The position numbers and the translations under genes are program-made. Source: Nocardia sp. CDC159 (lineage in GTDB: Bacteria; Actinomycetota; Actinomycetes; Mycobacteriales; Mycobacteriaceae). From it: a stretch of DNA of 64,000 bases. This document shows, one piece after another, positions 42,401-50,784 of the stretch (the stretch's first letter is position 1; each line of letters starts with the position of its first letter). The notes beneath the pieces were generated by a model. The model was not told where the DNA came from and made no database searches. It saw only the letters and a list, made by a program, of their open reading frames with translations. The DNA lies in the NCBI RefSeq assembly GCF_023740735.1, contig NZ_JAMRXH010000002.1, forward strand, positions 248,001 to 312,000, in the 5' to 3' direction.

Positions 42401-43359
42401 GTGTGGATCTGGTCGAGGTGGTGCGGTCCGGCTTCCGCGAATGCGTGCATCGGGGCTCGGTGGTGGTCATCGGCGCCGACGGCGAGCCGACGATCGCGCT
42501 CGGCGAGGTGCATCTGCCGATCTTCCCGCGGTCGACCAACAAGCCGATGCAGGCGATCGCGCTGCTGCGCAACGGTTTCGAACCGATCGACGACGCGGAG
42601 CTGGCCATAGCGACCGCCTCGCACTTCGGTGAGCCCGACCACCTCGCGCTGGTGCAGCGGCTGCTCGACCGGTTCGGCCACACCGAGGAGCAGCTGGAAT
42701 GCCCGCCCGACCTGCCGGTGGACGAGCAATCCCGGGCCGAGGCGCTGGCCGGGCGGGACCGCGCCAAGGCCGCCCGCCGCAGCTATATGAACTGCTCGGG
42801 CAAACACGCCGCCATGCTCGCGACCTGCGCGATCAACGGCTGGCCGACCGAGGGATATCTGGACGCGGCCCATCCGCTGCAGCGGGCCGTGACCGCGACC
42901 ATCGTGGAGATCACCGGCGAACCGGAGACCGACCTGGGCATCGATGGCTGTGGCCTGCCGATCGTGCCGGTGTCGCTGGTGAACCTGGCCCGCGCCTACG
43001 CCGGGTTCGTCACGGCCGCGCCCGGCACCCCCGAACGCCGGGTCGCCGACGCCATTCGCGCCCATCCGCGAGTGATTTCGGGCACGGACGCACCCGACCT
43101 GCTGACCATGTCCGCGACCCCCGGACTGGTCTGCAAGATCGGTGCGGACGGGGTGCACGTCGGCGCGCTGCCGGACGGCCGGGCCTTCGCCTACAAGATC
43201 GACGACGGCCACGACCGCGCGCGAATGCCGCTGACGCAGGCGATTCTCCAGCGGATGGGGGTCGAATGGACCGACACGCATGCGGAATTGGCGGCCCCGC
43301 CCGTGCTCGGCGGCGGTGCCAGAGTGGGTGTGATTCGGGCGATTCCGGGCGTGCTCTGA
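42397..43359 (+). CDS. L-asparaginase II (ReAV-type) family protein
   Basis: A 320-residue member of the Asparaginase_II family, unrelated to the classic AnsA/AnsB enzymes. Marks are RGSVVVIGADGEPTIALGEV, FPRSTNKPMQAIAL with the Ser-Lys pair (about 47-50), YMNCSGKHAAMLATC (about 130-144) and DGCGLPIVPVSL. The Rhizobium etli enzyme of this type hydrolyses asparagine with zinc. ATG 42397 overlaps the MOSC stop. It is the last gene of the ygfZ operon. Confidence 0.87.
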   Translation: MSVDLVEVVRSGFRECVHRGSVVVIGADGEPTIALGEVHLPIFPRSTNKPMQAIALLRNGFEPIDDAELAIATASHFGEPDHLALVQRLLDRFGHTEEQLECPPDLPVDEQSRAEALAGRDRAKAARRSYMNCSGKHAAMLATCAINGWPTEGYLDAAHPLQRAVTATIVEITGEPETDLGIDGCGLPIVPVSLVNLARAYAGFVTAAPGTPERRVADAIRAHPRVISGTDAPDLLTMSATPGLVCKIGADGVHVGALPDGRAFAYKIDDGHDRARMPLTQAILQRMGVEWTDTHAELAAPPVLGGGARVGVIRAIPGVL

Positions 43360-43534
43360 GGTCCGCGTCGCGGAGGCGACAACCGGGCAAACTCGACCGG
43401 TTCCCGAGTCATCCCCCACTCCTGGAAGCGCGACCGCCGGACACACGCTAAAGTGTCTGTCAGGAAGAGTATTAATTCGAACGGGGCCGCCAAACCACCC
43501 CAGGCCGCCCCGCAGTGACGCGAGGGGGTCAGCC

Positions 43535-43741
43535 ATGGGCCGTGGCCGGGCTAAGGCAAAGCAGACCAAGGTCGCCCGCGAGCTCAAGTACAGCTCGCCG
43601 ACGACCGACTTCGCGAGCCTTCAGCGCGAGCTCTCGGGACACTCCCGTGACTCGCACCGCAGTGGAGTGCTTTCCGACGACTCTGACGACGGCAAGCCGC
43701 CCTGGGAGGAAGACGACGACTACGACGACTGGCGCCGCTGA
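43535..43741 (+). CDS. DUF3073 small acidic protein
   Basis: A 68-residue protein (MGRGRAKAKQTKVARELKYS) with a basic N terminus and a strongly acidic tail (EEDDDYDDWRR). It is conserved across actinobacteria as DUF3073, usually next to purM, as here. The function is unknown; the charge split suggests nucleic-acid or protein binding. GAGGGGG lies 7 bases before the ATG. A TAAAGT word at 43449-43454 may be its -10 element. Confidence 0.88.
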   Translation: MGRGRAKAKQTKVARELKYSSPTTDFASLQRELSGHSRDSHRSGVLSDDSDDGKPPWEEDDDYDDWRR

Positions 43742-43745
43742 CTCG

Positions 43746-43799
43746 GATCGACGTGCGAAGGGGGAGGCCGGAGGAGGCCTCCCCCTTCGCACGTCGATC
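43746..43799 (+). terminator. 24-bp perfect hairpin after the DUF3073 gene
   Basis: Arms 43746-43769 and 43776-43799 are exactly complementary over 24 bp around a GGAGGA loop. It starts 5 bases after the stop codon. It has no T tract, but the stem is by far the longest in the window. Confidence 0.75.
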
Positions 43800-43951
43800 G
43801 AACGTCTAGCCGCCGTCTTCGGCAGTTTCCGCTTCCGAGCTGAGGGTTCGCCACACCGATCCGACTCCGGTCGGGACCTCGGTGGATCCAGTCGTACCCG
43901 CCCACGAAAATGTCATTCCGGCAGCGGAATTGGCAACTGTGCCGGCAATAT

Positions 43952-44002
43952 GAAAACGCCTCCGATGCGCGGGTCGTAACCTGACGCGCCGGAGGCGTTT
44001 TC
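43952..44002 (-). terminator. Terminator of purM
   Basis: GAAAACGCCTCCG (43952-43964) pairs perfectly with 43990-44002. Because both ends are A/T-rich it could stop transcription from either side; it lies 6 bases after the purM stop. Confidence 0.78.
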
Positions 44003-44007
44003 GTCGC

Positions 44008-45099
44008 TCAGAAGCGCGGATGCTCGCCCACCAGCACGACGCGCTCGGCGTCGGCGTCCTTGGACTTCTTCACCGTGCCCAGCGTCCAGCAGTCGATGTG
44101 GCGGGCGGTCAGCACGGCCAGGGCGCGGTCGGCGTCCTCCGGCGCGACCACCGCGACCATGCCGACGCCCATGTTGAAGGTCTTCTCCATCTCCGGGCGC
44201 TCCACGCGACCGCGCTGGGCGATCATCTTGAACACCGGCGCGGGATTCCAGGTGCCGCGGTCGAGTTCGGCCACCAGGCCCGCGGGTAGTACGCGCGCCA
44301 GGTTGTTGGCCAGACCGCCGCCGGTGACGTGTGCGAACGTCCGGACATCGGTCTCGGCCACCAAGGCCAAGCAGTCCTTGGCGTAGATCTTTGTCGGCTC
44401 GAGCAACTCCTCGCCGAGCGTGCGGCCGAACTCCTCGACGTGGCCGGACAGCGACATCCGGTCGATCTCCAGTAGCACCTTGCGGGCCAGGCTGTAGCCG
44501 TTGGAGTGCAGACCCGAGGAGCCCATCGCGATGACGACATCGCCCGGGCGCACCCGATCCGGACCGAGTACGGCGTCGGCCTCGACCACACCCACGCCCG
44601 TGGCGGAGATGTCGTAGTCGTCGGCGCCCATCAGGCCCGGATGCTCGGCCGTCTCGCCGCCGAGCAGGGCGCAACCCGCCTGGACGCAGCCCTCGGCGAT
44701 GCCGGACACGATCTGGGCGACCCGCTCGGGCACCACCTTGCCGACGGCGATGTAGTCCTGCAGGAACAGCGGTTCCGCGCCGCAGACGACCAGATCGTCG
44801 ACGACCATGGCGACCAGGTCCAGCCCGACCGTGTCGTGCTTGTCCATCGCCTGCGCGACCGCGATCTTGGTACCGACCCCGTCGGTGGAGGCGGCCAGCA
44901 GCGGCTCGCGATAACCACCCTTGAGCGCGAACAATCCGGCGAAACCGCCCAGCCCGCCCTGCACCTCGGGCCGGCTGGCCTTGCGCGCCAGGGGCGCGAA
45001 CAGCTCGACCGCACGGTCGCCGGCCTCGATATCCACGCCGGCCGCGGCGTACGAGGCGCCACCAACCGGGCTGTCCACACTCGGGGTCTGCTCAGTCAT
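44008..45099 (-). CDS. purM: Phosphoribosylformylglycinamidine cyclo-ligase (AIR synthase)
   Basis: The 363-residue enzyme closes FGAM to aminoimidazole ribotide with ATP, step five of purine synthesis. Marks are SYAAAGVDIEAGDRAVE, LLAASTDGVGTKIAVAQ, GLDLVAMVVDDLVVCGAEPLFLQDYIA, LLGGETAEHPGLM, GSSGLHSNGYSLAR and HVTGGGLANNL. ATG 45099 (MTEQTPSVD) is chosen; the in-frame TTG at 45117 would add six residues. purF lies 7.5 kb away and purL 14 kb away on the same strand, so the pur genes have been spread by inserted accessory genes. Confidence 0.96.
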   Translation of the reverse strand: MTEQTPSVDSPVGGASYAAAGVDIEAGDRAVELFAPLARKASRPEVQGGLGGFAGLFALKGGYREPLLAASTDGVGTKIAVAQAMDKHDTVGLDLVAMVVDDLVVCGAEPLFLQDYIAVGKVVPERVAQIVSGIAEGCVQAGCALLGGETAEHPGLMGADDYDISATGVGVVEADAVLGPDRVRPGDVVIAMGSSGLHSNGYSLARKVLLEIDRMSLSGHVEEFGRTLGEELLEPTKIYAKDCLALVAETDVRTFAHVTGGGLANNLARVLPAGLVAELDRGTWNPAPVFKMIAQRGRVERPEMEKTFNMGVGMVAVVAPEDADRALAVLTARHIDCWTLGTVKKSKDADAERVVLVGEHPRF

Positions 45100-45262
45100 T
45101 TTCGGGGAAAGCTCCAAACCGAATCGGCGGATAGATGCCTGATCACGCTACCGGAGACGGATAACGAGACTGCACCGGTATGGGCTGTCGTTCAGGTGGA
45201 CCTTCAGTTCGGTTAGCCGCCGCTGTCCAGCCCCGAAGACAGATCCACCCTGGGTATCATTG

Positions 45263-45283
45263 ACATACATTCCGAATGTATGT
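45263..45283 (+). promoter_or_regulatory. Perfect TetR-type operator palindrome
   Basis: ACATACATTC (45263-45272) and GAATGTATGT (45274-45283) are exact inverted repeats around one central base. A -10-like TATCAT (45255-45260) adjoins it. It sits 40 bases before the hydrolase gene whose partner encodes a TetR regulator, so autoregulation is likely. Confidence 0.75.
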
Positions 45284-45323
45284 GAGCGTGGAAGGGTCAT
45301 CACCCCCGCTTTCGGAGGCAAGT

Positions 45324-46190
45324 ATGGGAATCAGCGGCGCACTCGGCCCGGCCAAGCAGGTGGATCTGTCCGGCGGGCGCATCAACTACCACGAGACCGG
45401 CTCCGGCGCTCCGGTCGTCTTCGTGCACGGACTGCTGGTCAATGCCGATCTGTGGCGCAAGGTGGCGCCCGGGGTGGCGGCGGCCGGGCATCGGTGCATC
45501 GCGCCGGACTGGCCCTTCGGCGCGCATTCGATTCCGATGCCCGATGCGGACCTGTCGCCGACCGGCGTGGCGGATCTGATCGCGGAATTCCTGGAGCGGC
45601 TCGACCTGCGCGATGTGACCCTGGTGGCCAACGACACCGGCGGCGGGATCACGCAGATCATGTTGACCCGCAATCGTTCCCGGGTGGGCCGGGTGGTGCT
45701 CACCGACTGCGACGCCTACGAGAAGTTCTTCCCGCAGCCGTTCGCGCCGCTGCCGCGCCTGGCCGCCGTGCCCGGACTGCTGACCGCGCTGCTGCAGACC
45801 CTGCGGCTGCGGGTGGTCCAGCGCTCGCCGCTGGGCTTCGGGCTGGTCAGCAAGCGGCCCGCGCCCGCGGAGATCGTGAACTCCTATCTGCTGCCGAGCC
45901 GGAACTCCGCGGCCATCCGGGCGGACCTGCGGCGGTTTCTGCGGGGCGTGCACAGGCGCCACACCCTCGCCGCGGCCGAACGGTTCCCCGCCCTGCAGCT
46001 GCCCGTGCTGCTGGCGTGGGCGCGCGAGGACCGGGCGTTCACCGTGTCCCTCGCCGAGCGGCTGGCCCGCGACCTGCCGGACGCGACGCTACGGCTGATC
46101 GACGATTCGTACACCTTCGTCCCCGAGGACCAGCCGGAGTTGCTCACCGAGTTGATCGTGGAGTTCACTCGGCTGCATGCCGCGACGTAG
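45324..46190 (+). CDS. Alpha/beta-hydrolase-fold protein lacking the usual histidine
   Basis: The 288-residue protein has the fold's oxyanion loop VVFVHGLLVNADLW and a nucleophile elbow VANDTGGG where Asp104 takes the nucleophile position, as in haloalkane dehalogenase-like members. The acid may be Asp236 (AREDRAF). The expected catalytic histidine in the GHFVPE-type motif is replaced: the sequence reads DSYTFVPEDQPE (261-272) with Thr264 in its place. Hydrolytic activity is thus doubtful. GGAGG lies 6 bases before ATG 45324. It overlaps the following tetR-type gene by 14 bases and is probably its co-regulated partner. Confidence 0.8.
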   Translation: MGISGALGPAKQVDLSGGRINYHETGSGAPVVFVHGLLVNADLWRKVAPGVAAAGHRCIAPDWPFGAHSIPMPDADLSPTGVADLIAEFLERLDLRDVTLVANDTGGGITQIMLTRNRSRVGRVVLTDCDAYEKFFPQPFAPLPRLAAVPGLLTALLQTLRLRVVQRSPLGFGLVSKRPAPAEIVNSYLLPSRNSAAIRADLRRFLRGVHRRHTLAAAERFPALQLPVLLAWAREDRAFTVSLAERLARDLPDATLRLIDDSYTFVPEDQPELLTELIVEFTRLHAAT

Positions 46191-46782
46191 TCAGGAGGAT
46201 CGTTCCCGCGCCACCCGTGCCGCGCTCGAACAGGCCGGTCGCCGCCTGTTCGCCGAGCACGGGTATGCCCGGGTCTCGGCCGCGCAGATCGTCGCCGCGG
46301 CCGGGGTGACCCGCGGCGCGCTGCAGCACCACTACGGCGACAAGCGCGGGCTGTTCCTGGCCGTACTCGAACAGCTGGAGTCGGACAACGCCGCCGAAAT
46401 CACCCGGGCCATCGCCGAATTGCCCGATCCCGCCGATCTCCCCGCCGCGATGGCCGTCGGCCTGCGCACCTTCCTGGAGCAATGCCGCCGCACCGAAACC
46501 GTGCGCATCGCGATGTCCGACGCCCTCACGGTGCTGGGCTGGGAGGGCTGGCGCGAGCTGGAGCGCCGCTATGGGCTCGGCCTGATCACCGACATGCTCG
46601 ACCGTGCGACCCGGGCCGGCGTGGTCACCCCCGCACCCGTCCACGTGCTGGCTCAGCTGATCCTCAGCGCGGTCACCGAGGCGGGCATGATCATCGCCCA
46701 CGCCGAGGATCCGGACACCGCGCGACTCGAGGCCGAACAGAGCATGCTGCTCCTGCTCGGCGGCATTCTGCGCACCCCCTGA
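46177..46782 (+). CDS. TetR-family regulator
   Basis: A 201-residue regulator. The DNA-binding domain (1-65) reads RATRAALEQAGRRLFAEHGYARVSAAQIVAAAGVTRGALQHHYGDKRGLFLAVLE; the rest is a helical ligand domain. It overlaps the hydrolase gene by 14 bases, so the two are co-transcribed from the promoter carrying the ACATACATTC palindrome, which is its likely operator. The effector is unknown. Confidence 0.88.
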   Translation: MPRRSQEDRSRATRAALEQAGRRLFAEHGYARVSAAQIVAAAGVTRGALQHHYGDKRGLFLAVLEQLESDNAAEITRAIAELPDPADLPAAMAVGLRTFLEQCRRTETVRIAMSDALTVLGWEGWRELERRYGLGLITDMLDRATRAGVVTPAPVHVLAQLILSAVTEAGMIIAHAEDPDTARLEAEQSMLLLLGGILRTP

Positions 46783-46839
46783 GCGGCGAACACCCGGGCG
46801 ACGGCGTCCGGCACCGGCCGTCGGACCGGGTGTCCACCC

Positions 46840-46906
46840 GAACCGGTTGCGCCGGGCACACCGGGGAGTTCGTTCGGGGCGAAATCCTCGGCGGCACAAC
46901 CGGTTC
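46840..46906. repeat. Paired AACCGGTT palindromes in a convergent intergenic region
   Basis: GAACCGGTTG (46840-46849) and CAACCGGTTC (46897-46906) are exact inverted copies 47 bases apart; each contains the self-palindrome AACCGGTT. They lie between the tetR-type gene and the end of the dpp operon and could fold into a long hairpin or be protein sites. Confidence 0.4.
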
Positions 46907-46935
46907 AGCCCTCCGCCGATAATCGGCGAAGGCGT

Positions 46936-48699
46936 CTACCCGCTGTGGTCGGTCGCGAACAGGGCGGCCGTGGCCTCGCGGCGACGGCGCTGTTCGACCG
47001 GGTCGGGTACCGGGACTGCCGCCACGAGGCGCTGCGTGTACTCCTGGGTGGGGTTGCGCAGAATCTCGTCGCGGGTGCCCTGTTCGACCACGGCGCCGTT
47101 GCGCAGCACCGCGATCCGGGCGGACAGCTGATCGACCACGGCCAGGTCGTGGCTGATGAACAGGCACGCCCAACCGCATTCGCGCTGCAGCTGCGCGAAC
47201 AGCTCCAGCACCTTGGCCTGCACCGAGACGTCCAGGGCGCTGGTCGGCTCGTCCGCGATCAGCAGATCCGGATCCAGGATCAGCGCCCGGGCCAGGCTCG
47301 CACGCTGCCGCTGTCCGCCGGAAAGCTCGTGCGGATAACGGTTCTCGGTGCCCGCGGGCAGTTGCACGTCGTCGAGCAGCCGCCGCACCCGCGTGCGCAG
47401 CGCCTCACCGTTGGCGGCGCGATGCACCACGAGCGGTTCGGCCACGCACTGGCCCACGGTCAGCCGCGGATTCAGCGAGGTCGCCGGGTCCTGGAACACG
47501 AAGCCCAGCCGCTTGCGCATCGGCCGCAGCTGCCGCTCCGACAGCCCGGTCAACTCCTGCCCGTGCACGGTGATCACACCGCTGGTCACCCGCTGTAAAC
47601 CGGCGACGCAGCGGCCGATCGTGGACTTGCCCGAACCGGATTCGCCGACCAGGCCGAGGGTTTCGCCGCGGCCGATGGTGAGGCTGACGTCGTCGACCGC
47701 GCGGAACGAGGAACGACCCAGCGCACCGGGGAACTCCACCGTCAGATGCGACACCTCGAGCACGGTCTCGGCGGCGACCTCCGGATCGATCGGCACCTCG
47801 TCGACGGGCCGCTCGGCCACGACGGCCGCGATGCCCTTCTCCGGCAGCGGCGCCCCGGGAGTCACCGGCCCGTCGGTCGGCTTCAGGCCCGCGCCCAGAT
47901 GTGGGACCGCGGCCAGCAGATCGCGGGTGTACTGCTCCTTCGGATTCCCGAAAAGCTCGTTCACCGTGGCGGTTTCGACCACCCGCCCGGCCCGCATCAC
48001 GACCACGCGATCGGCGAGGTCGGCGACCACGCCCATATTGTGGGTGATGAGCACGATGGCCGCGCCGATGCGATCGCGCAGATCCCGCAGCAGCTCCAGG
48101 ATCTCGGCCTGCACGGTCACGTCCAGCGCCGTGGTGGGCTCGTCGGCGATGATCACCCTGGGCTCGCACGCGATGGCGATGGCGATCATCACGCGCTGCT
48201 TCTGCCCGCCCGAGAGCTGATGCGGGTAGTAGTCGACGCGATGCTCCGGATCGGGCAGCCCGACCAGGCGCAACAGCTCCACCGCCCGCGCCTTGGCCGC
48301 CTTGCGGCTCATATCGCCGTGCGCCCGCAGCGCCTCCATGATCTGAAAGCCGACGGTGAACAGCGGGTCCAGAGCCGCGCCCGGCTCCTGGAAGATCATC
48401 GAGATCTCGCCGCCGCGCAGTGCGGTCAGCTGCTTCTCCGACATCGAGGTGATCTTGTCGGAGCCGACGGTGACCAGTCCCCGCACCCGAGCGGTCTTGG
48501 GCAGCAGACCCATCGCGGTGCGCGAGCTGACCGACTTGCCCGAGCCGGACTCGCCGACGATGGCCAGCACCTCGCCCGGATACACCTCGTAGGACACGTC
48601 CGAGACCGCGTCGACGGCCCCGGCATCGGTGGCGAAGGTGACCGACAGCGATCGGATCGCCAGCGCCGTATCCTTCTTCACCACAACGGTTTCAGTCAT
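46936..48699 (-). CDS. dppD: Fused dipeptide/oligopeptide ABC transporter ATPase (DppD-DppF)
   Basis: A 587-residue protein with two complete ATPase domains. The first (1-265) has Walker [10 protein letters not shown], signature LSGGQKQR and Walker [12 protein letters not shown]; the second (about 320-560) has [17 protein letters not shown] and [11 protein letters not shown]. Each ends with the oligopeptide-binding motif region ([30 protein letters not shown]). It powers uptake through the two permeases encoded upstream. Fusion of DppD and DppF is common in actinobacteria. ATG 48699 overlaps the permease stop by 8 bases. Confidence 0.93.
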   Translation of the reverse strand: MTETVVVKKDTALAIRSLSVTFATDAGAVDAVSDVSYEVYPGEVLAIVGESGSGKSVSSRTAMGLLPKTARVRGLVTVGSDKITSMSEKQLTALRGGEISMIFQEPGAALDPLFTVGFQIMEALRAHGDMSRKAAKARAVELLRLVGLPDPEHRVDYYPHQLSGGQKQRVMIAIAIACEPRVIIADEPTTALDVTVQAEILELLRDLRDRIGAAIVLITHNMGVVADLADRVVVMRAGRVVETATVNELFGNPKEQYTRDLLAAVPHLGAGLKPTDGPVTPGAPLPEKGIAAVVAERPVDEVPIDPEVAAETVLEVSHLTVEFPGALGRSSFRAVDDVSLTIGRGETLGLVGESGSGKSTIGRCVAGLQRVTSGVITVHGQELTGLSERQLRPMRKRLGFVFQDPATSLNPRLTVGQCVAEPLVVHRAANGEALRTRVRRLLDDVQLPAGTENRYPHELSGGQRQRASLARALILDPDLLIADEPTSALDVSVQAKVLELFAQLQRECGWACLFISHDLAVVDQLSARIAVLRNGAVVEQGTRDEILRNPTQEYTQRLVAAVPVPDPVEQRRRREATAALFATDHSG

Positions 48700-49687
48700 C
48701 CGAGCCCTCCTGGGTGGACGCCGGGGCGGTGACCGCGCGCCGGGTCCGCAGCAGCGGATTGAGCACCTCGTTGAGGCTCTCACCCACCAGTGTCATGCCC
48801 AGCACCACCAGCACGATCGCGGTGCCGGGGAAGACGCCGGTCCACCAGATCCCATTGGACACATCGGCCAGGGCCTTGTTCAGGTCGTACCCCCACTCCG
48901 AGGCCTGGGTGGGCTCGATGCCGTAGCCCAGGAAGCCCAGGGCCGCCAGGGTCAGGATCGCCTCCGAGCCGTTGAGGGTGATGATCACCGGCAGCGACTG
49001 GGTGACATTGGGGAAGATGTGCCGAAACAGGATGCGCCCGATCGGCGCGCCGGTCACCCGCGCGGCGTCGACGTACGGTTCGGTCTTCACCGAAATCGTC
49101 GCGTTTCGCACCACGCGGAAGTACTGCGGCACGAAGATCACCGTGATCGCCACGGCCGCCGACAGCACGCCGCCGAAGCTCGACGACTGACCGCCCGCCA
49201 CCACGATCGAGACCACGATCGCCAGCAGCAGCGTCGGAAACGCGTACATGGCATCCATGAACAGCGTCAGCACCCGGTCCACCCAGCGTCCGACATAACC
49301 GGAAACCAGGCCCAGCGGCACCCCGACCACCAGCGACAACACCAGCGAGATCGCGATGACCCACAATGCCGTTCGCGCGCCGAACACCACCCGGGAGAAC
49401 ACGTCCTCCCCACGCACCGAGGTGCCGAACCAGTGCTGCGCCGACGGCGCGGCCTGTCGCGCGAAATCCGTTCCGCCCTCGGAGGTCTGGGCGAAGTCGT
49501 ACGGTGCGATCAGGGGTGCGAACACCGCGACGACGACGAACAGGCCGATCAGCGCGAGCCCGGCGATGAGTGTGATCCGCTGCAGCCCCGAGGTCATGGT
49601 GAACAGCCGCAGGCCCGGAATGCCCCGGCGTGGCACCGGTGTGACGACCGCGGGTTCGGTCGCCACGATCATTTCGGATGCGGTCAT
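48692..49687 (-). CDS. dppC: Peptide ABC transporter permease (DppC type)
   Basis: The 331-residue permease starts at ATG 49687 with a 35-residue cytoplasmic N terminus, six membrane segments, and the OppC-type motifs HWFGTSVRGEDVFSRVVFGARTAL and VDAARVTGAPIGRILFRHIFPN (EAA loop). A longer frame extends through dppB and is not real. Start and stop overlap its neighbours, in keeping with a tight operon. Confidence 0.93.
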   Translation of the reverse strand: MTASEMIVATEPAVVTPVPRRGIPGLRLFTMTSGLQRITLIAGLALIGLFVVVAVFAPLIAPYDFAQTSEGGTDFARQAAPSAQHWFGTSVRGEDVFSRVVFGARTALWVIAISLVLSLVVGVPLGLVSGYVGRWVDRVLTLFMDAMYAFPTLLLAIVVSIVVAGGQSSSFGGVLSAAVAITVIFVPQYFRVVRNATISVKTEPYVDAARVTGAPIGRILFRHIFPNVTQSLPVIITLNGSEAILTLAALGFLGYGIEPTQASEWGYDLNKALADVSNGIWWTGVFPGTAIVLVVLGMTLVGESLNEVLNPLLRTRRAVTAPASTQEGSDD

Positions 49688-50784
49688 CAGAACCTCACCC
49701 TCGGATCGATCAGCGCCACCAGCACGTCCACCAGGAAGCTCATCACCGCGACCACCAGAGCGAGGAAGGCCACAATGCCCTGCACCGCAACGAAATCGCG
49801 CGCCTGCAGATACTGCGCGAGCTGATAGCCCAGACCCTTCCACTCGAAGGTGATCTCGGTCAGCACCGCACCGCCCAGCATCATCGCGATCTGCATGCCC
49901 ATCACGGTCACGATCGGAATCATGGCGTTGCGGAAGGCATGTCGGCCCACCACCACGCGCTCGCTCAGCCCACGGGCGCGGGCGGCGTCGACGAAATCGC
50001 CGCGCAGCGTTTGGATCAGGTTGATCCGCACCAGGCGCAGGAATACACCCGCGGTGAGCAGGCCGAGCGCGATGGCAGGCAGAATCGCGTGTTCGACCAC
50101 ATCCCACAGATAGCCGCTGTCGCCGTAGAGGATCGCGTCGACGAACAGGATGTTCGTCTTCGGCGAGACGTTCTGCAGCGCCAGTTCCACATGGGTACTG
50201 GCCCGTCCGGCCACCGGCAGCCACCCCAGCGAGATCGAGAACAGCAGCTTCAGCAGCAGGCCGACGAAGAACACCGGCGCCGCGTAGACCAGGATGCCGA
50301 ACAGCCGCAGGCCCACATCGGCGGCCCGGTCGCGGCGCCGGGCGGCGTAGCGGCCCAGCGGAACCCCGACGATGAACGCCACGATCAGCGCCCACACCAC
50401 CAGCTCCAGCGTCGCCGCGCCGTAGTTTCCGATGATCTCACCGATCGCCCGATTGTCCTGGGAGTGACCGAAATCCCCGCGCAGCAGTCCGGAGATGTAG
50501 TCCCAGTACTGGGCCAGGATCGGCCGGTTGAACCCGGCCGCCTCCTTGCGCGCCTCGATCTGGTCCGGTGGGAGCCGCCCGCCCAGCGCGGCGCTGATCG
50601 GGTCGCCCACGACCCGCATCAGGAAGAACACGACCGTCACCAGAATCCATGCCGTCGGCACGATCAGCAACAGCCGCAGCCCCAGGTACCGCGCCAATAC
50701 ACCGTAGCGGGATCGGCCGCGGCCCTGGGACTTTCGTGGGTCAGGAGCGGGGGCGGCAGGCTCCTGCTCTAGTGCCGCCGTCAC
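49687..50784 (-). CDS. dppB: Peptide ABC transporter permease (DppB type)
   Basis: The 365-residue permease has six helices; the N-terminal motif LGLRLLLIVPTAWILVTVVFFLMRVVGDP is typical of DppB/OppB, as are LRGDFVDAARARGLSERVVVGRHAFRNAMIPIVT and FEWKGLGYQLAQYLQARDF. It starts 4 bases inside the end of the binding-protein gene. Substrate class (peptides, possibly nickel or heme) cannot be fixed from the permease. Confidence 0.93.
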   Translation of the reverse strand: MTAALEQEPAAPAPDPRKSQGRGRSRYGVLARYLGLRLLLIVPTAWILVTVVFFLMRVVGDPISAALGGRLPPDQIEARKEAAGFNRPILAQYWDYISGLLRGDFGHSQDNRAIGEIIGNYGAATLELVVWALIVAFIVGVPLGRYAARRRDRAADVGLRLFGILVYAAPVFFVGLLLKLLFSISLGWLPVAGRASTHVELALQNVSPKTNILFVDAILYGDSGYLWDVVEHAILPAIALGLLTAGVFLRLVRINLIQTLRGDFVDAARARGLSERVVVGRHAFRNAMIPIVTVMGMQIAMMLGGAVLTEITFEWKGLGYQLAQYLQARDFVAVQGIVAFLALVVAVMSFLVDVLVALIDPRVRF

